A stretch of DNA of 43,062 bases from Pseudomonadota bacterium (lineage in GTDB: Bacteria > Pseudomonadota > Alphaproteobacteria > Rhizobiales > Devosiaceae), in NCBI GenBank assembly GCA_023431205.1, contig JAEYXQ010000175.1, positions 1 to 43,062 on the forward strand, read 5' to 3'. The position numbers and the translations under genes were made by a program. Shown piece by piece: positions 1-7,569 of this stretch (position 1 is the stretch's first letter; each line of letters begins with the position of its first letter). The notes beneath the pieces are model-generated. The model ran no database searches. It was not told the DNA's origin and worked only from the letters and a program-made list of their open reading frames with translations.

Positions 1-140
1 GGTACAAGCCCTACATCACCCTGATCTGGATCGGCGCCCTGCTGATGGCGGGGGCGGGAGCCCTGTCGCTGACCGACCGGCGCCTCAGGGTCGGCGTCCC
101 GAACCGGGCGGCGCGGCCGGTGGCGGAGCCGGCGCAATGA
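1..140 (+). CDS. ccmF: Cytochrome c maturation protein CcmF, C-terminal end (partial)
   Basis: Only the last 45 codons are present, read in the frame starting at base 3 and ending in TGA at 138-140. The tail holds a hydrophobic helix (IWIGALLMAGAGALSL) followed by a basic, proline-rich cytoplasmic end, which fits the last membrane helix of the heme lyase subunit CcmF. The family assignment rests mainly on position: the stop codon overlaps the ATG of ccmH (ATGA), the usual ccmF-ccmH order in alphaproteobacterial cytochrome c maturation operons. CcmF works with CcmH in the inner membrane to attach heme to apocytochrome c. The rest of the gene lies outside the window. Confidence 0.7.
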   Translation, partial: YKPYITLIWIGALLMAGAGALSLTDRRLRVGVPNRAARPVAEPAQ

Positions 141-592
141 CCTGGCTGCGCTCCCTCATTCTCGCCGTGGCCTTGCTGCTGCCCGGTGCCGCCCTTGCAG
201 TCAGCCCCGACGAGATTCTCCCGGACCCGGCGCTCGAACAGCGCGCCCGCGACATCTCGGCGGAACTGCGCTGCCTTGTGTGCCAGAACCAGTCCATCGA
301 TGACAGCGACGCGGACTTGGCGCGGGACCTCCGGCTGCTGGTGCGCGAGCGGCTGGTCGCCGGTGACAGCGACGAGGACGTCCGCCAGTTCGTGGTCGAT
401 CGCTACGGCGAATACGTGCTGCTTAATCCAAGAGTGTCCGCGCAGACACTGCTGCTCTGGGGCGTAGCACCGGCGCTGCTGGTCGTGGGACTGGTCGCCC
501 TGTGGCTGGCCGGCCGCCGCCGGAGTGCTGCCGAGGCCGGCTCGGACGGGCTGACGGACGAAGAACGCGCGGCTCTTGAGGAGCTGAAATAG
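137..592 (+). CDS. ccmH: Cytochrome c maturation protein CcmH (thioredox subunit)
   Basis: A 151-aa protein with an N-terminal signal segment (residues 1-22), a periplasmic domain carrying the diagnostic LRCLVCQNQ motif (Cys46 and Cys49), and a single C-terminal membrane helix at about 102-125 followed by a short basic and then acidic cytoplasmic tail. CcmH (CycL in rhizobia) reduces the apocytochrome CXXCH cysteines before heme ligation by CcmF. Length and domain order are typical of the short alphaproteobacterial form that lacks the TPR part (CcmI). It is translationally coupled to ccmF through an ATGA overlap. About 250 bp holding a palindromic repeat separates it from the Deg protease, so it is probably the last gene of the ccm operon. 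Confidence 0.93.
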   Translation: MTWLRSLILAVALLLPGAALAVSPDEILPDPALEQRARDISAELRCLVCQNQSIDDSDADLARDLRLLVRERLVAGDSDEDVRQFVVDRYGEYVLLNPRVSAQTLLLWGVAPALLVVGLVALWLAGRRRSAAEAGSDGLTDEERAALEELK

Positions 593-609
593 CCACCCTC
601 TGCTGTCAT

Positions 610-694
610 AGACCTCATCCTGAGCTTGTCGAAGGACGAGGTCGCGGGCACGGTGCTACCGACCTCGTGGTTCGACAGGCTCACCATGAGGTCT
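610..694. repeat. Intergenic palindromic repeat (family A), 35-bp arms
   Basis: Two 35-nt arms (610-644 and 660-694) are inverted copies matching at about 30 of 35 positions around a 15-nt loop. The core reads CTGAGCTTGTCGAAGGACG on one side. A close copy of one arm plus the adjoining CGGGCAC lies at 42977-43011, with the start of another arm at 43041-43062. This is the dispersed CCTGAGC-TTCGACA type of REP-like element common in alphaproteobacterial genomes. Here it fills the gap between ccmH and the Deg protease; it may act as a transcript-end hairpin but has no T tract. The rest of the 593-843 gap shows no gene. Confidence 0.85.
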
Positions 695-843
695 GCGAGA
701 ATTGAGACGCTCGCTCGATCCCTCCGCCCCAATCCCGCCCGCAACATTGCCAAGGTTTAATCTTGGGGCAACTTCTCTGAAAGCCGGGACATTCCATATC
801 TACGGCACAAGCTGTTGAGGGCTTGCCGAAGGAGAAGAGTTTC

Positions 844-2376
844 ATGGGATCGTCCATTCTCAAGCGGACCAGCCGCTGGCTCGGGGCTTCGGCCCTTGCG
901 CTGATGGTTGGTGTTGGCGGCGTCAGCACCGCCTACGTCATGACCGGCACCGCTGCCAACGCCCAAATCCAGCCCGCCGCCCAGATCAGCGTGCCCGAAG
1001 TCAACGCCCATCCGGGCTTTGCCGACCTGGTCGAGGCGGTCAAGCCTGCCGTGGTCTCCATTCTCGTCGAAGCCGAGGAGAGCGGTCGTTCCGTTCGCCG
1101 TGGTGGCGACCAGTTCGAGTTCAACTTCCCGGACCTGCCGGAAGGCCACCCCTTCCAGGACTTCTTCGACCAGTTCGGTAATCAGTTCGGTCCGCGTGGG
1201 GGTGGTTCGCCCGAGCGTGCTCCGCGCCGCTTCATGGCGGCCGGCTCCGGCTTCATCGTTTCTGCCGACGGCTATGTGGTCACCAACAACCACGTCGTCT
1301 CCGACGCCACCAAGGTAACCGTGGTGTTCGAGGACGGCAGCGAGCAGCAGGCCGAAGTCGTCGGCACCGACGAGCGCACCGACCTCGCGGTCCTCAAGAT
1401 CGATGGCGCCGACCTGCCCTTCGTGACCTTCGAGTCCGAAGCCAGCCGCGTCGGCGACTGGGTGGTGGCCGTCGGCAACCCGTTCGGCCTTGGCGGTTCG
1501 GTGACCGTCGGCGTGATCTCGGCTTCCGGCCGCGACATCGGCGGCAACAACTACGGCGACTTCCTGCAGATCGACGCGGCGGTCAACACCGGCAATTCCG
1601 GTGGCCCGACCTTCAACACCCGCGGTGAAGTGGTCGGCGTGAACACCGCCATCTACTCGCCCAACGGCGGCAATGTCGGTATCGCCTTCGCCATCCCGGC
1701 CTCCACCGTCAAGTCGGTCGTCGATCAGTTGATCAACAACGGCGAAGTCACCCGCGGCTATCTCGGGGTCGGCATCCAGGACGTCACCCGCGACATCGCC
1801 GACGGCGTCGGGCTGGAGAATGCCCGCGGCGCGATCGTCAGCAACGTTGCCGAGGACGGTCCCGCCGGTCCGGCAGGTGTGCAGTCGGGCGACATCATCA
1901 CCGCCGTGGACGGCGACCAAATTGATGACGCCCTCGATCTCAGCCGCACTATCGCCAGCAAGACCCCGGATTCCACCGTCGAGCTGACCATCTGGCGCGA
2001 CGGCGCCGAGACCACCGTCTCGGTGCAGCTGGGTACGCTGACCGAACAGCAGGCTGCGCAGGCCGAAGAGCCCGACACCCTGACCCCGCCGGCGCCGCTG
2101 CCGTCCGAGTCGAGCGTCGGCCTCAGCCTCGTCCCCAATGCCGATGGCAATGGTGGCCTGCTGATCCAGGACGTCGATCCGGAATCGGCTGCGGCCGAGA
2201 AGGGTCTCGCCGTTGGTGACGCCATCCTGCAGGTCGACAACAAGCCGGTGAACAGCCTCGACGAGTTCGAGGCCGCCCTGGACGGTGTCCGCGAGCGTGG
2301 GTTGAACACCGCGCTGGTCATGGTCCAGCGTGACGGCAACGCCCGCTTCATCGGCCTGCCGCTCGGCGAGGAATAA
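844..2376 (+). CDS. Periplasmic serine endoprotease, DegP/HtrA (Do) family
   Basis: A 510-aa Do-type protease that degrades or refolds misfolded envelope proteins. A signal peptide covers about residues 1-38 (LALMVGVGGVSTAYVMTG, then ANA before the mature chain). The trypsin-like domain carries the triad His150 (NNHVVSDA), Asp180 (DERTDLAVL) and Ser252 (GNSGGPTFN), followed by two PDZ domains at about 300-395 and 420-505. A GFG/Q-rich loop near 90-125 matches the LA loop region of Deg proteases. The ATG at 844 is preferred over a TTG 21 nt upstream because GAAGGAG sits 9-10 nt before it. An intrinsic-terminator-like hairpin follows the stop. The next genes encode a two-component pair, a linkage I recall from rhizobia. 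Whether it is DegP or DegQ/MucD cannot be told from sequence alone. Confidence 0.93.
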   Translation: MGSSILKRTSRWLGASALALMVGVGGVSTAYVMTGTAANAQIQPAAQISVPEVNAHPGFADLVEAVKPAVVSILVEAEESGRSVRRGGDQFEFNFPDLPEGHPFQDFFDQFGNQFGPRGGGSPERAPRRFMAAGSGFIVSADGYVVTNNHVVSDATKVTVVFEDGSEQQAEVVGTDERTDLAVLKIDGADLPFVTFESEASRVGDWVVAVGNPFGLGGSVTVGVISASGRDIGGNNYGDFLQIDAAVNTGNSGGPTFNTRGEVVGVNTAIYSPNGGNVGIAFAIPASTVKSVVDQLINNGEVTRGYLGVGIQDVTRDIADGVGLENARGAIVSNVAEDGPAGPAGVQSGDIITAVDGDQIDDALDLSRTIASKTPDSTVELTIWRDGAETTVSVQLGTLTEQQAAQAEEPDTLTPPAPLPSESSVGLSLVPNADGNGGLLIQDVDPESAAAEKGLAVGDAILQVDNKPVNSLDEFEAALDGVRERGLNTALVMVQRDGNARFIGLPLGEE

Positions 2377-2383
2377 GAAGCAC

Positions 2384-2412
2384 AAGGTCGGGGCTCTGCT
2401 CCGGCCTTTCCC
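2384..2412 (+). terminator. Probable intrinsic terminator after the Deg protease
   Basis: The arms AAGGTCGGGGC (2384-2394) and GCTCCGGCCTT (2398-2408) form an 11-bp stem with two G-U pairs and a 3-nt loop, followed by a weak TTTCCC tract. It starts 8 nt after the protease stop codon. The short T run makes its strength uncertain. Confidence 0.5.
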
Positions 2413-2440
2413 GCTTGCACAATCTCACCTCACACTCGGT

Positions 2441-2523
2441 GTCGCCCCGGCCATGGGCCGGGGCCCATCCTGAGATATCAAGTTGGATCCCCGCTTCCGC
2501 GGGGATGACACCGGGGTTGTGGG
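2441..2523. repeat. Intergenic double-hairpin repeat (family B)
   Basis: Two GC-rich hairpins, GCCCCGGCC/GGCCGGGGC (2444-2464) and TCCCCGC/GCGGGGA (2488-2505), are separated by CCCATCCTGAGAT. The copy near 42889-42935 shares the hairpin, the CCCATCC-GAGAT linker and the flanking GACACCGGGG tract. When translated it gives the recurring peptide DPRFRGDD, which falsely extends the N-terminus of the following response regulator. Confidence 0.8.
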
Positions 2524-2560
2524 TGGTGCAGTCTGCAGCCCCGTCACCCGAGAGCGTCCG

Positions 2561-3232
2561 GTGAAAATCCTCCTGATCGAAGACGACCGCGAGGCGGCGA
2601 GCTACCTGATCCAGGCTCTCGACGAAGCCGGGCACGTCACCCATCACGCCAGCGACGGCGAAACCGGCTACGCCATGGCCTCGGGCATGGACTACGATGT
2701 GCTGATCGTCGACCGCATGCTGCCGCGCCGCGATGGGCTCTCCATCGTCGAGTCGCTGCGTGCCGAAGGCGACAACACTCCGGTGCTGATCCTGTCGGCG
2801 CTCGGCGAGGTCGATGATCGGGTGACCGGGCTCAGGGCAGGGGGCGACGACTACCTGACCAAGCCCTATGCCTTCACCGAACTGCTGGCGCGCATCGAGG
2901 TGCTGGCGCGCCGCTCAAGCCCCTCCGAGGCGGCAACCAGCTACAGCGTCGGCGGACTGACGCTCGACCGGCTGTCGCGCAAGGTGGAGCGTGACGGCGA
3001 GACCATCCTGCTGCAGCCGCGCGAGTTCCGCCTGCTCGAATACCTGATGAAGCATGCCGGCAAGGTGGTGACCCGCACCATGCTGCTCGAAAATGTCTGG
3101 GACTACCATTTCGACCCTCAGACCAACGTCATCGACGTGCACATGTCGCGCCTCAGGAGCAAGATCGACAAGGGCTATGCCAGCCCGCTGCTCCACACCG
3201 TGCGCGGCGCCGGCTACATGATCCGCGAGTAA
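2561..3232 (+). CDS. OmpR/PhoB-family response regulator
   Basis: A 223-aa two-domain transcription regulator. The receiver domain (about 1-115) has the acidic pocket EDD (7-9), phosphoacceptor Asp51 (IVDRMLP) and the conserved Lys in YLTKPY. The C-terminal winged helix (about 128-223) ends in the typical TVRGAGYMIRE. The GTG at 2561 is chosen: the frame stays open upstream, but that stretch is repeat family B, and homologous receivers begin directly at KILLIEDD. The cognate kinase starts 4 nt after the stop, so the two form an operon. Lying downstream of the Deg protease and upstream of glnE suggests an envelope-stress or housekeeping role; the regulon is unknown. Confidence 0.92.
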   Translation: MKILLIEDDREAASYLIQALDEAGHVTHHASDGETGYAMASGMDYDVLIVDRMLPRRDGLSIVESLRAEGDNTPVLILSALGEVDDRVTGLRAGGDDYLTKPYAFTELLARIEVLARRSSPSEAATSYSVGGLTLDRLSRKVERDGETILLQPREFRLLEYLMKHAGKVVTRTMLLENVWDYHFDPQTNVIDVHMSRLRSKIDKGYASPLLHTVRGAGYMIRE

Positions 3233-3236
3233 CGGC

Positions 3237-4637
3237 GTGAATCGTTTCGTCCAGCTCTGGCGCACCTCGACGGTCCGGCTGACCGCCACCTTCATCCTGA
3301 TCTTTTCGATCTTTGCCATTCTTCTGCTGGCCTTCATCGGCTGGCAGTCGAGCCTGCAACTGCAGCGCCAGCAGGCAAACGACATCGATGGCGAGGTGCG
3401 CGTGCTGGAGCGGATCGTCGCCAACCAGGGCATTCGCGCCATGGCCTTCGCGCTCGACCGCATCTCGCGCTCACCGGGGCCGGGCGTCTACTATCTGGGC
3501 GACGCCACCGGCCAGTACCTGATCGGCAACGTCACCGATGTCCCCCCCGAAGTGCTGATCGAGCCCGGCATCTACAGCTTCGACTACGAGCGCGCCAACG
3601 GGCTGCCGATGGGGCCCGGAGCCGGACGCCCCCACGGCGGCTATGCCGTGGTGCGCTCGGTGGAACTGCCCAACGGCATGCGGCTGGTCGTCGGCCGCGA
3701 TGTGGTCGAGCGGCGCGGCTTCAGCGCCATCATCGTGCAGAGCTTTTTTGTCGGAGCCATCGGCATCATCCTGTTTTCGCTGGTGGCCGGTGGTGTCACC
3801 GCCCGCCGGGTGCTGAAGCGGATCGACACCATTCGCGACACCTCCACCAAGATCATGTCGGGCAATCTGAGCGAGCGCGTGCCCGTCACCCGCCGCAACG
3901 ACGAGTTCGACGGCCTCGCCACCAACCTCAACGCCATGCTGGACCGCATCGAGCAATTGCTGCAAGGGCTCAAGGAGGTCACCGACAATGTCGCCCACGA
4001 TCTCAAGACGCCCCTGACGCGGCTGCGCAACCAGGCGGAATCGGCACTGCGCGACGGCGCCAGCGACGAAACCCGACGCGAGGCGCTGGAAACCACCATC
4101 GCCGAAAGCGACCGGCTGATCCGCACCTTCAACGCCCTGTTGATGATTGCCCGGGCCGAGGCGGGTGCGCCTTCCGGGGCGTTCACCGATGTGGACATCA
4201 GCGCGGTGGTCGCCGACATGGCCGAACTGTATAGCCCCGTCGCCGAGGACGAGGGCATCGCGCTCGAGACGGACGTCGAACCCGGTGTGCATCTGCGCGC
4301 CAATCGCGAACTGATCGGCCAGGCCATGGTGAACCTGCTCGAAAATGCGGTGAAGTATGCGCAGCCGACCGGCGGCGCCGACGGGCGCATCACCGTGCAG
4401 TTGCGCCGCATCCAGGACCGGCTGCTGATCGACGTGGGAGACAATGGTCCCGGCATCCCGGAAGCCGACCGCACCCGCGTGCTGGAGCGTTTCGTGCGGC
4501 TCGAAGCCAGCCGCTCCGAGCCAGGCTCCGGCCTCGGCCTCTCCCTCGTCGATGCCGTCGCGCGCCTCCACGGCGGCAGCTTCCGCATCGAGGACAACGC
4601 TCCGGGGGTACGCGCGGTGATCGACCTGCCGGTGTGA
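3237..4637 (+). CDS. Sensor histidine kinase (HAMP/HisKA/HATPase), partner of the preceding regulator
   Basis: A 466-aa membrane kinase. The first membrane helix is at about 13-35, a roughly 130-residue periplasmic sensor follows, the second helix is at about 162-184, then a HAMP linker (about 185-240). HisKA carries the phosphoacceptor His254 in NVAHDLKTPLTRL. The HATPase_c domain has the N box ENAVKYA, the G1 box DNGPGIP and the G2 box GSGLGLSL. The start is GTG at 3237, 4 nt after the regulator stop. Domain order is that of EnvZ/CpxA-type kinases. The sensed signal cannot be read from the sequence. The gene is followed 40 nt later by glnE on the same strand. Confidence 0.93.
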   Translation: MNRFVQLWRTSTVRLTATFILIFSIFAILLLAFIGWQSSLQLQRQQANDIDGEVRVLERIVANQGIRAMAFALDRISRSPGPGVYYLGDATGQYLIGNVTDVPPEVLIEPGIYSFDYERANGLPMGPGAGRPHGGYAVVRSVELPNGMRLVVGRDVVERRGFSAIIVQSFFVGAIGIILFSLVAGGVTARRVLKRIDTIRDTSTKIMSGNLSERVPVTRRNDEFDGLATNLNAMLDRIEQLLQGLKEVTDNVAHDLKTPLTRLRNQAESALRDGASDETRREALETTIAESDRLIRTFNALLMIARAEAGAPSGAFTDVDISAVVADMAELYSPVAEDEGIALETDVEPGVHLRANRELIGQAMVNLLENAVKYAQPTGGADGRITVQLRRIQDRLLIDVGDNGPGIPEADRTRVLERFVRLEASRSEPGSGLGLSLVDAVARLHGGSFRIEDNAPGVRAVIDLPV

Positions 4638-4676
4638 GGGGTTCTCTCCACCCACGCCGCTTGCTAAGCCATTCGC

Positions 4677-7568
4677 ATGCACCTCGCGCCCTTGCCACCC
4701 ATCGACACACCGGCCGTTCAGGCCTGGCTCAACGCACTCCCGCCGGAGCAGCGGGAGCCTATCGCCGCAGCCAGGGCCTGCCTCGGCCCGCTGCTGGAGC
4801 AGGCGCCCTACCTGCTGGAACTGGCGCAGGCCAATGCCGATTGGCTCGCCGGCGCGCTGGCGGACAGGGCCGACGGCGCGCTCGCCGACATCATCGAAGC
4901 GGTTCACTCCGCAGGGCGGGATGCGGCCGATGAAGAGGCGCTCAGCCCGGCGCTGCGCATCGCCAAGGGCCGTACCGCCCTGCTCGCCGCCATCGCAGAG
5001 GCCGGTGGCGCCTGGACCACCGCGCAGGCAACCGCCGCCCTGTCCGATCTCGCCGATGCAGCGCTCGATGCTTGCCTCAACCTGCTGATGCGGGAGGCGG
5101 CCGAGCGCGGCAAGCTCGCCATCCCCGTCGAAGAGGCGACTGCGGCCAATTCCGGTCTCGCGCTGTTCGCCCTCGGCAAGCATGGCGGCCAGGAACTCAA
5201 CTACTCCTCCGACATCGACATCGTCGCCTTCTACGATCCCCAGCGCGGCGTGCTCGCCGAGCCAGCCGAGGCGACCAGGGTCTATTCACGCATGGTGCAG
5301 CGGCTCGTTGCCCTGATGGAGGACAGGCGCGCCCATGGGTACGTGTTCCGCACTGACCTCCGCCTGCGCCCCGACCCGGGCTCGACTCCGGTCGCCATCT
5401 CGGTAGATGCGGCACTGACCTACTACGAAGCCCGCGGCCAGAACTGGGAACGGGCCGCCTGGATCAAGGCCAGGCCCTGCGCCGGTGACCGCAGCGTCGG
5501 GGAAGCCTTCATCAAGGAACTGGCGCCCTATGTCTGGCGGCGGCACCTCGACTTCGCCACCATTGCCGACATCCAGGCGATGAAACGCCAGATCAATATC
5601 GCCAAGAATGTCGGCGACATCCGCGTCGAGGGCCACAACGTCAAGCTCGGTCGCGGGGGCATTCGCGAGATCGAGTTCTTCACCCAGACCCAGCAGCTGA
5701 TCGCCGGCGGCCGCGACCGCGGCCTGCGGGTCAAGCCGACGGCCCACGCACTCGCGGCCCTCGCCGATGCCAACTGGATCACGACCCGGGCCGCGACGGA
5801 GCTGACGCAGACCTACTGGTACCTGCGCGCCGTCGAGAACCGCCTGCAGATGCTGCGCGACGAGCAGACCCACGTGATGCCGTCCACCCCTGAAGGCGTA
5901 GCGGTGATCGGCCGGCTGATGGGTGAGCCGGATCGTCTCGCCTTCGAGCGCAGCTACCGCGCCGCCCTGGAGCGGGTGGTGCGCTACTATGGCGAGCTGT
6001 TCACAGAGGGCGAGAGCCTGGGCGTCGAGGGGGGCAATCTGGTCTTCACCGGCTCGGACGACGATCCGGGGACGGTCGAGACCCTAGCCAGCCTCGGCTT
6101 TGCCGATCCCTCCAAGGCCATCGAAACGGTGCGCCGGTGGCACTATGGCAGCTATGCCGCCACCCGCAGCAGCGCCTCCCGGGCACACCTCACCGAGCTG
6201 TTGCCGCTGCTGCTGGCGACGCTGGGCCATGCCGGCAATGCCGACGAGGCGCTGCTGCGCTTCGACAACTTCCTGTCGCGGCTGCCCTCGGGAGTGCAGC
6301 TATTCTCGCTGCTGCGCAACCACGCCAATTTGCGCACCCTTTTGGTGCAGCTCATGGCCTCGGCGCCGCGCATGGCCGAGCAGGTGATCCACCGCGCCCA
6401 TGTGATGGACGGGCTGATCGATCCGGCCTTCGCTAATGACGTCACCCACCGGGAGGTGCTGATCGCCAAGGTCGATGCCTTCCTGGCCGAAGCCCGCTCC
6501 TATGAAGAGATCATCGACCGCGCCCGCATCATCGGCCAGGAGCAGAGATTCCTGATCGCCGCGGGTCTGTTGTCCGGCACCGTCGACGCCACCGGGGCAG
6601 GGGAGCAGTTCACGGCCCTTGCCGAGACCCTCGTCAACCGCCTGTTCGCCTCGGTTCGCCGGGAGTTCGAGCGCCGCCACGGCCGCATCGCCGGAGCGCG
6701 GGTGGCGCTGCTGGCCTTCGGCAAGATGGCCAGCCGCGAAATGACGGCTACCTCGGACCTCGACTTCATCCTGCTCTATGATGGCCCCGACGCCGAGTCG
6801 GACGGCGAAAAGCCGCTCAGCATCAGCCACTACTACGCCCGCCTCACCCAGCGACTGGTGGCGGCGCTGTCGTCACCGACGGCCGAGGGCGTGCTCTACG
6901 AGACCGATCTGCGCCTCAGGCCATCCGGCAATGCCGGGCCGCTGGCAACCAGCCTCAGCGGCTTCCGCTCCTATCATCGCGACAACGCCTGGACCTGGGA
7001 GCACCTGGCGCTGAGTCGCGCCCGCGTCGTGGCCGCCGATGGCGCCTTCCGCGAGGCGGTGGAGGCTGCCGTGGCCGAAGTGATGGCGCAGCCCCGCGAC
7101 ATCGGCAAGACGGTCGAGGACGTGGTGTCCATGCGCGCCCTGATGGCGAGGGAACGGCCGCCGCGGCACCCCTTCGACCTCAAGCTGGCGCCTGGTGGTC
7201 TGGTCGATCTCGAATTCATCGCCCAGTCGGCGCAACTGGTGGCTGGTGCCACCCTCGGCCGCCCGCAGGCCCCAACCGCCGTGGTGCTGTCGCGGCTGGA
7301 CCAGGTGGGGCTGGTGCCGACCGGTCAGCGCCTCGCCGAAATCCACGCGACCTACTCGACCATTCTCCAGGTCATGAGCGCGGCGCTGGTGTCGCCGTTC
7401 AAGGCCGAGGCCTGGACCGGCGCCTTCCGCGACCTGATTGCGGGGCTGACGCACTATCCCGATTTCACGCGGCTGGAGTTGGACGTAGCGGCCATGCAGG
7501 CCGAGGTGCAGGCGGCCGCAGAAGCCTGGTACGGGCGAGCGCGGGAGTTGGCTAACTCCTCACCCTGA
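4677..7568 (+). CDS. glnE: Bifunctional glutamine-synthetase adenylyltransferase/deadenylase GlnE
   Basis: A 963-aa protein of the usual GlnE length with duplicated nucleotidyltransferase modules. The N-terminal (deadenylylating) module has GKHGGQELNYSSDIDI at about 166-181. The C-terminal (adenylylating) module has FGKMASREMTATSDLDF at about 681-697. Helical bundle domains related to GlnD-UR follow each. GlnE reversibly adenylylates a Tyr of GlnA in response to PII state and glutamine, and so controls ammonium assimilation. It follows the two-component pair closely and may be partly co-transcribed with it. It converges with the next kinase gene with only 1 nt between the stops. The start at 4677 lacks a strong ribosome site but gives a normal N-terminus. 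Confidence 0.96.
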   Translation: MHLAPLPPIDTPAVQAWLNALPPEQREPIAAARACLGPLLEQAPYLLELAQANADWLAGALADRADGALADIIEAVHSAGRDAADEEALSPALRIAKGRTALLAAIAEAGGAWTTAQATAALSDLADAALDACLNLLMREAAERGKLAIPVEEATAANSGLALFALGKHGGQELNYSSDIDIVAFYDPQRGVLAEPAEATRVYSRMVQRLVALMEDRRAHGYVFRTDLRLRPDPGSTPVAISVDAALTYYEARGQNWERAAWIKARPCAGDRSVGEAFIKELAPYVWRRHLDFATIADIQAMKRQINIAKNVGDIRVEGHNVKLGRGGIREIEFFTQTQQLIAGGRDRGLRVKPTAHALAALADANWITTRAATELTQTYWYLRAVENRLQMLRDEQTHVMPSTPEGVAVIGRLMGEPDRLAFERSYRAALERVVRYYGELFTEGESLGVEGGNLVFTGSDDDPGTVETLASLGFADPSKAIETVRRWHYGSYAATRSSASRAHLTELLPLLLATLGHAGNADEALLRFDNFLSRLPSGVQLFSLLRNHANLRTLLVQLMASAPRMAEQVIHRAHVMDGLIDPAFANDVTHREVLIAKVDAFLAEARSYEEIIDRARIIGQEQRFLIAAGLLSGTVDATGAGEQFTALAETLVNRLFASVRREFERRHGRIAGARVALLAFGKMASREMTATSDLDFILLYDGPDAESDGEKPLSISHYYARLTQRLVAALSSPTAEGVLYETDLRLRPSGNAGPLATSLSGFRSYHRDNAWTWEHLALSRARVVAADGAFREAVEAAVAEVMAQPRDIGKTVEDVVSMRALMARERPPRHPFDLKLAPGGLVDLEFIAQSAQLVAGATLGRPQAPTAVVLSRLDQVGLVPTGQRLAEIHATYSTILQVMSAALVSPFKAEAWTGAFRDLIAGLTHYPDFTRLELDVAAMQAEVQAAAEAWYGRARELANSSP

Positions 7569-7569
7569 C

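Noticed and set aside
757..2385. A 542-codon open frame antisense to the Deg protease
   Set aside because: Third-position GC makes long antisense frames common here. Its product is Gly/Asp/Val-rich without domain features, while the plus-strand frame has a full protease triad and two PDZ domains.
3471..5183. 570-codon frame antisense to the kinase and glnE
   Set aside because: It spans two real genes on the other strand and has shadow-like composition.
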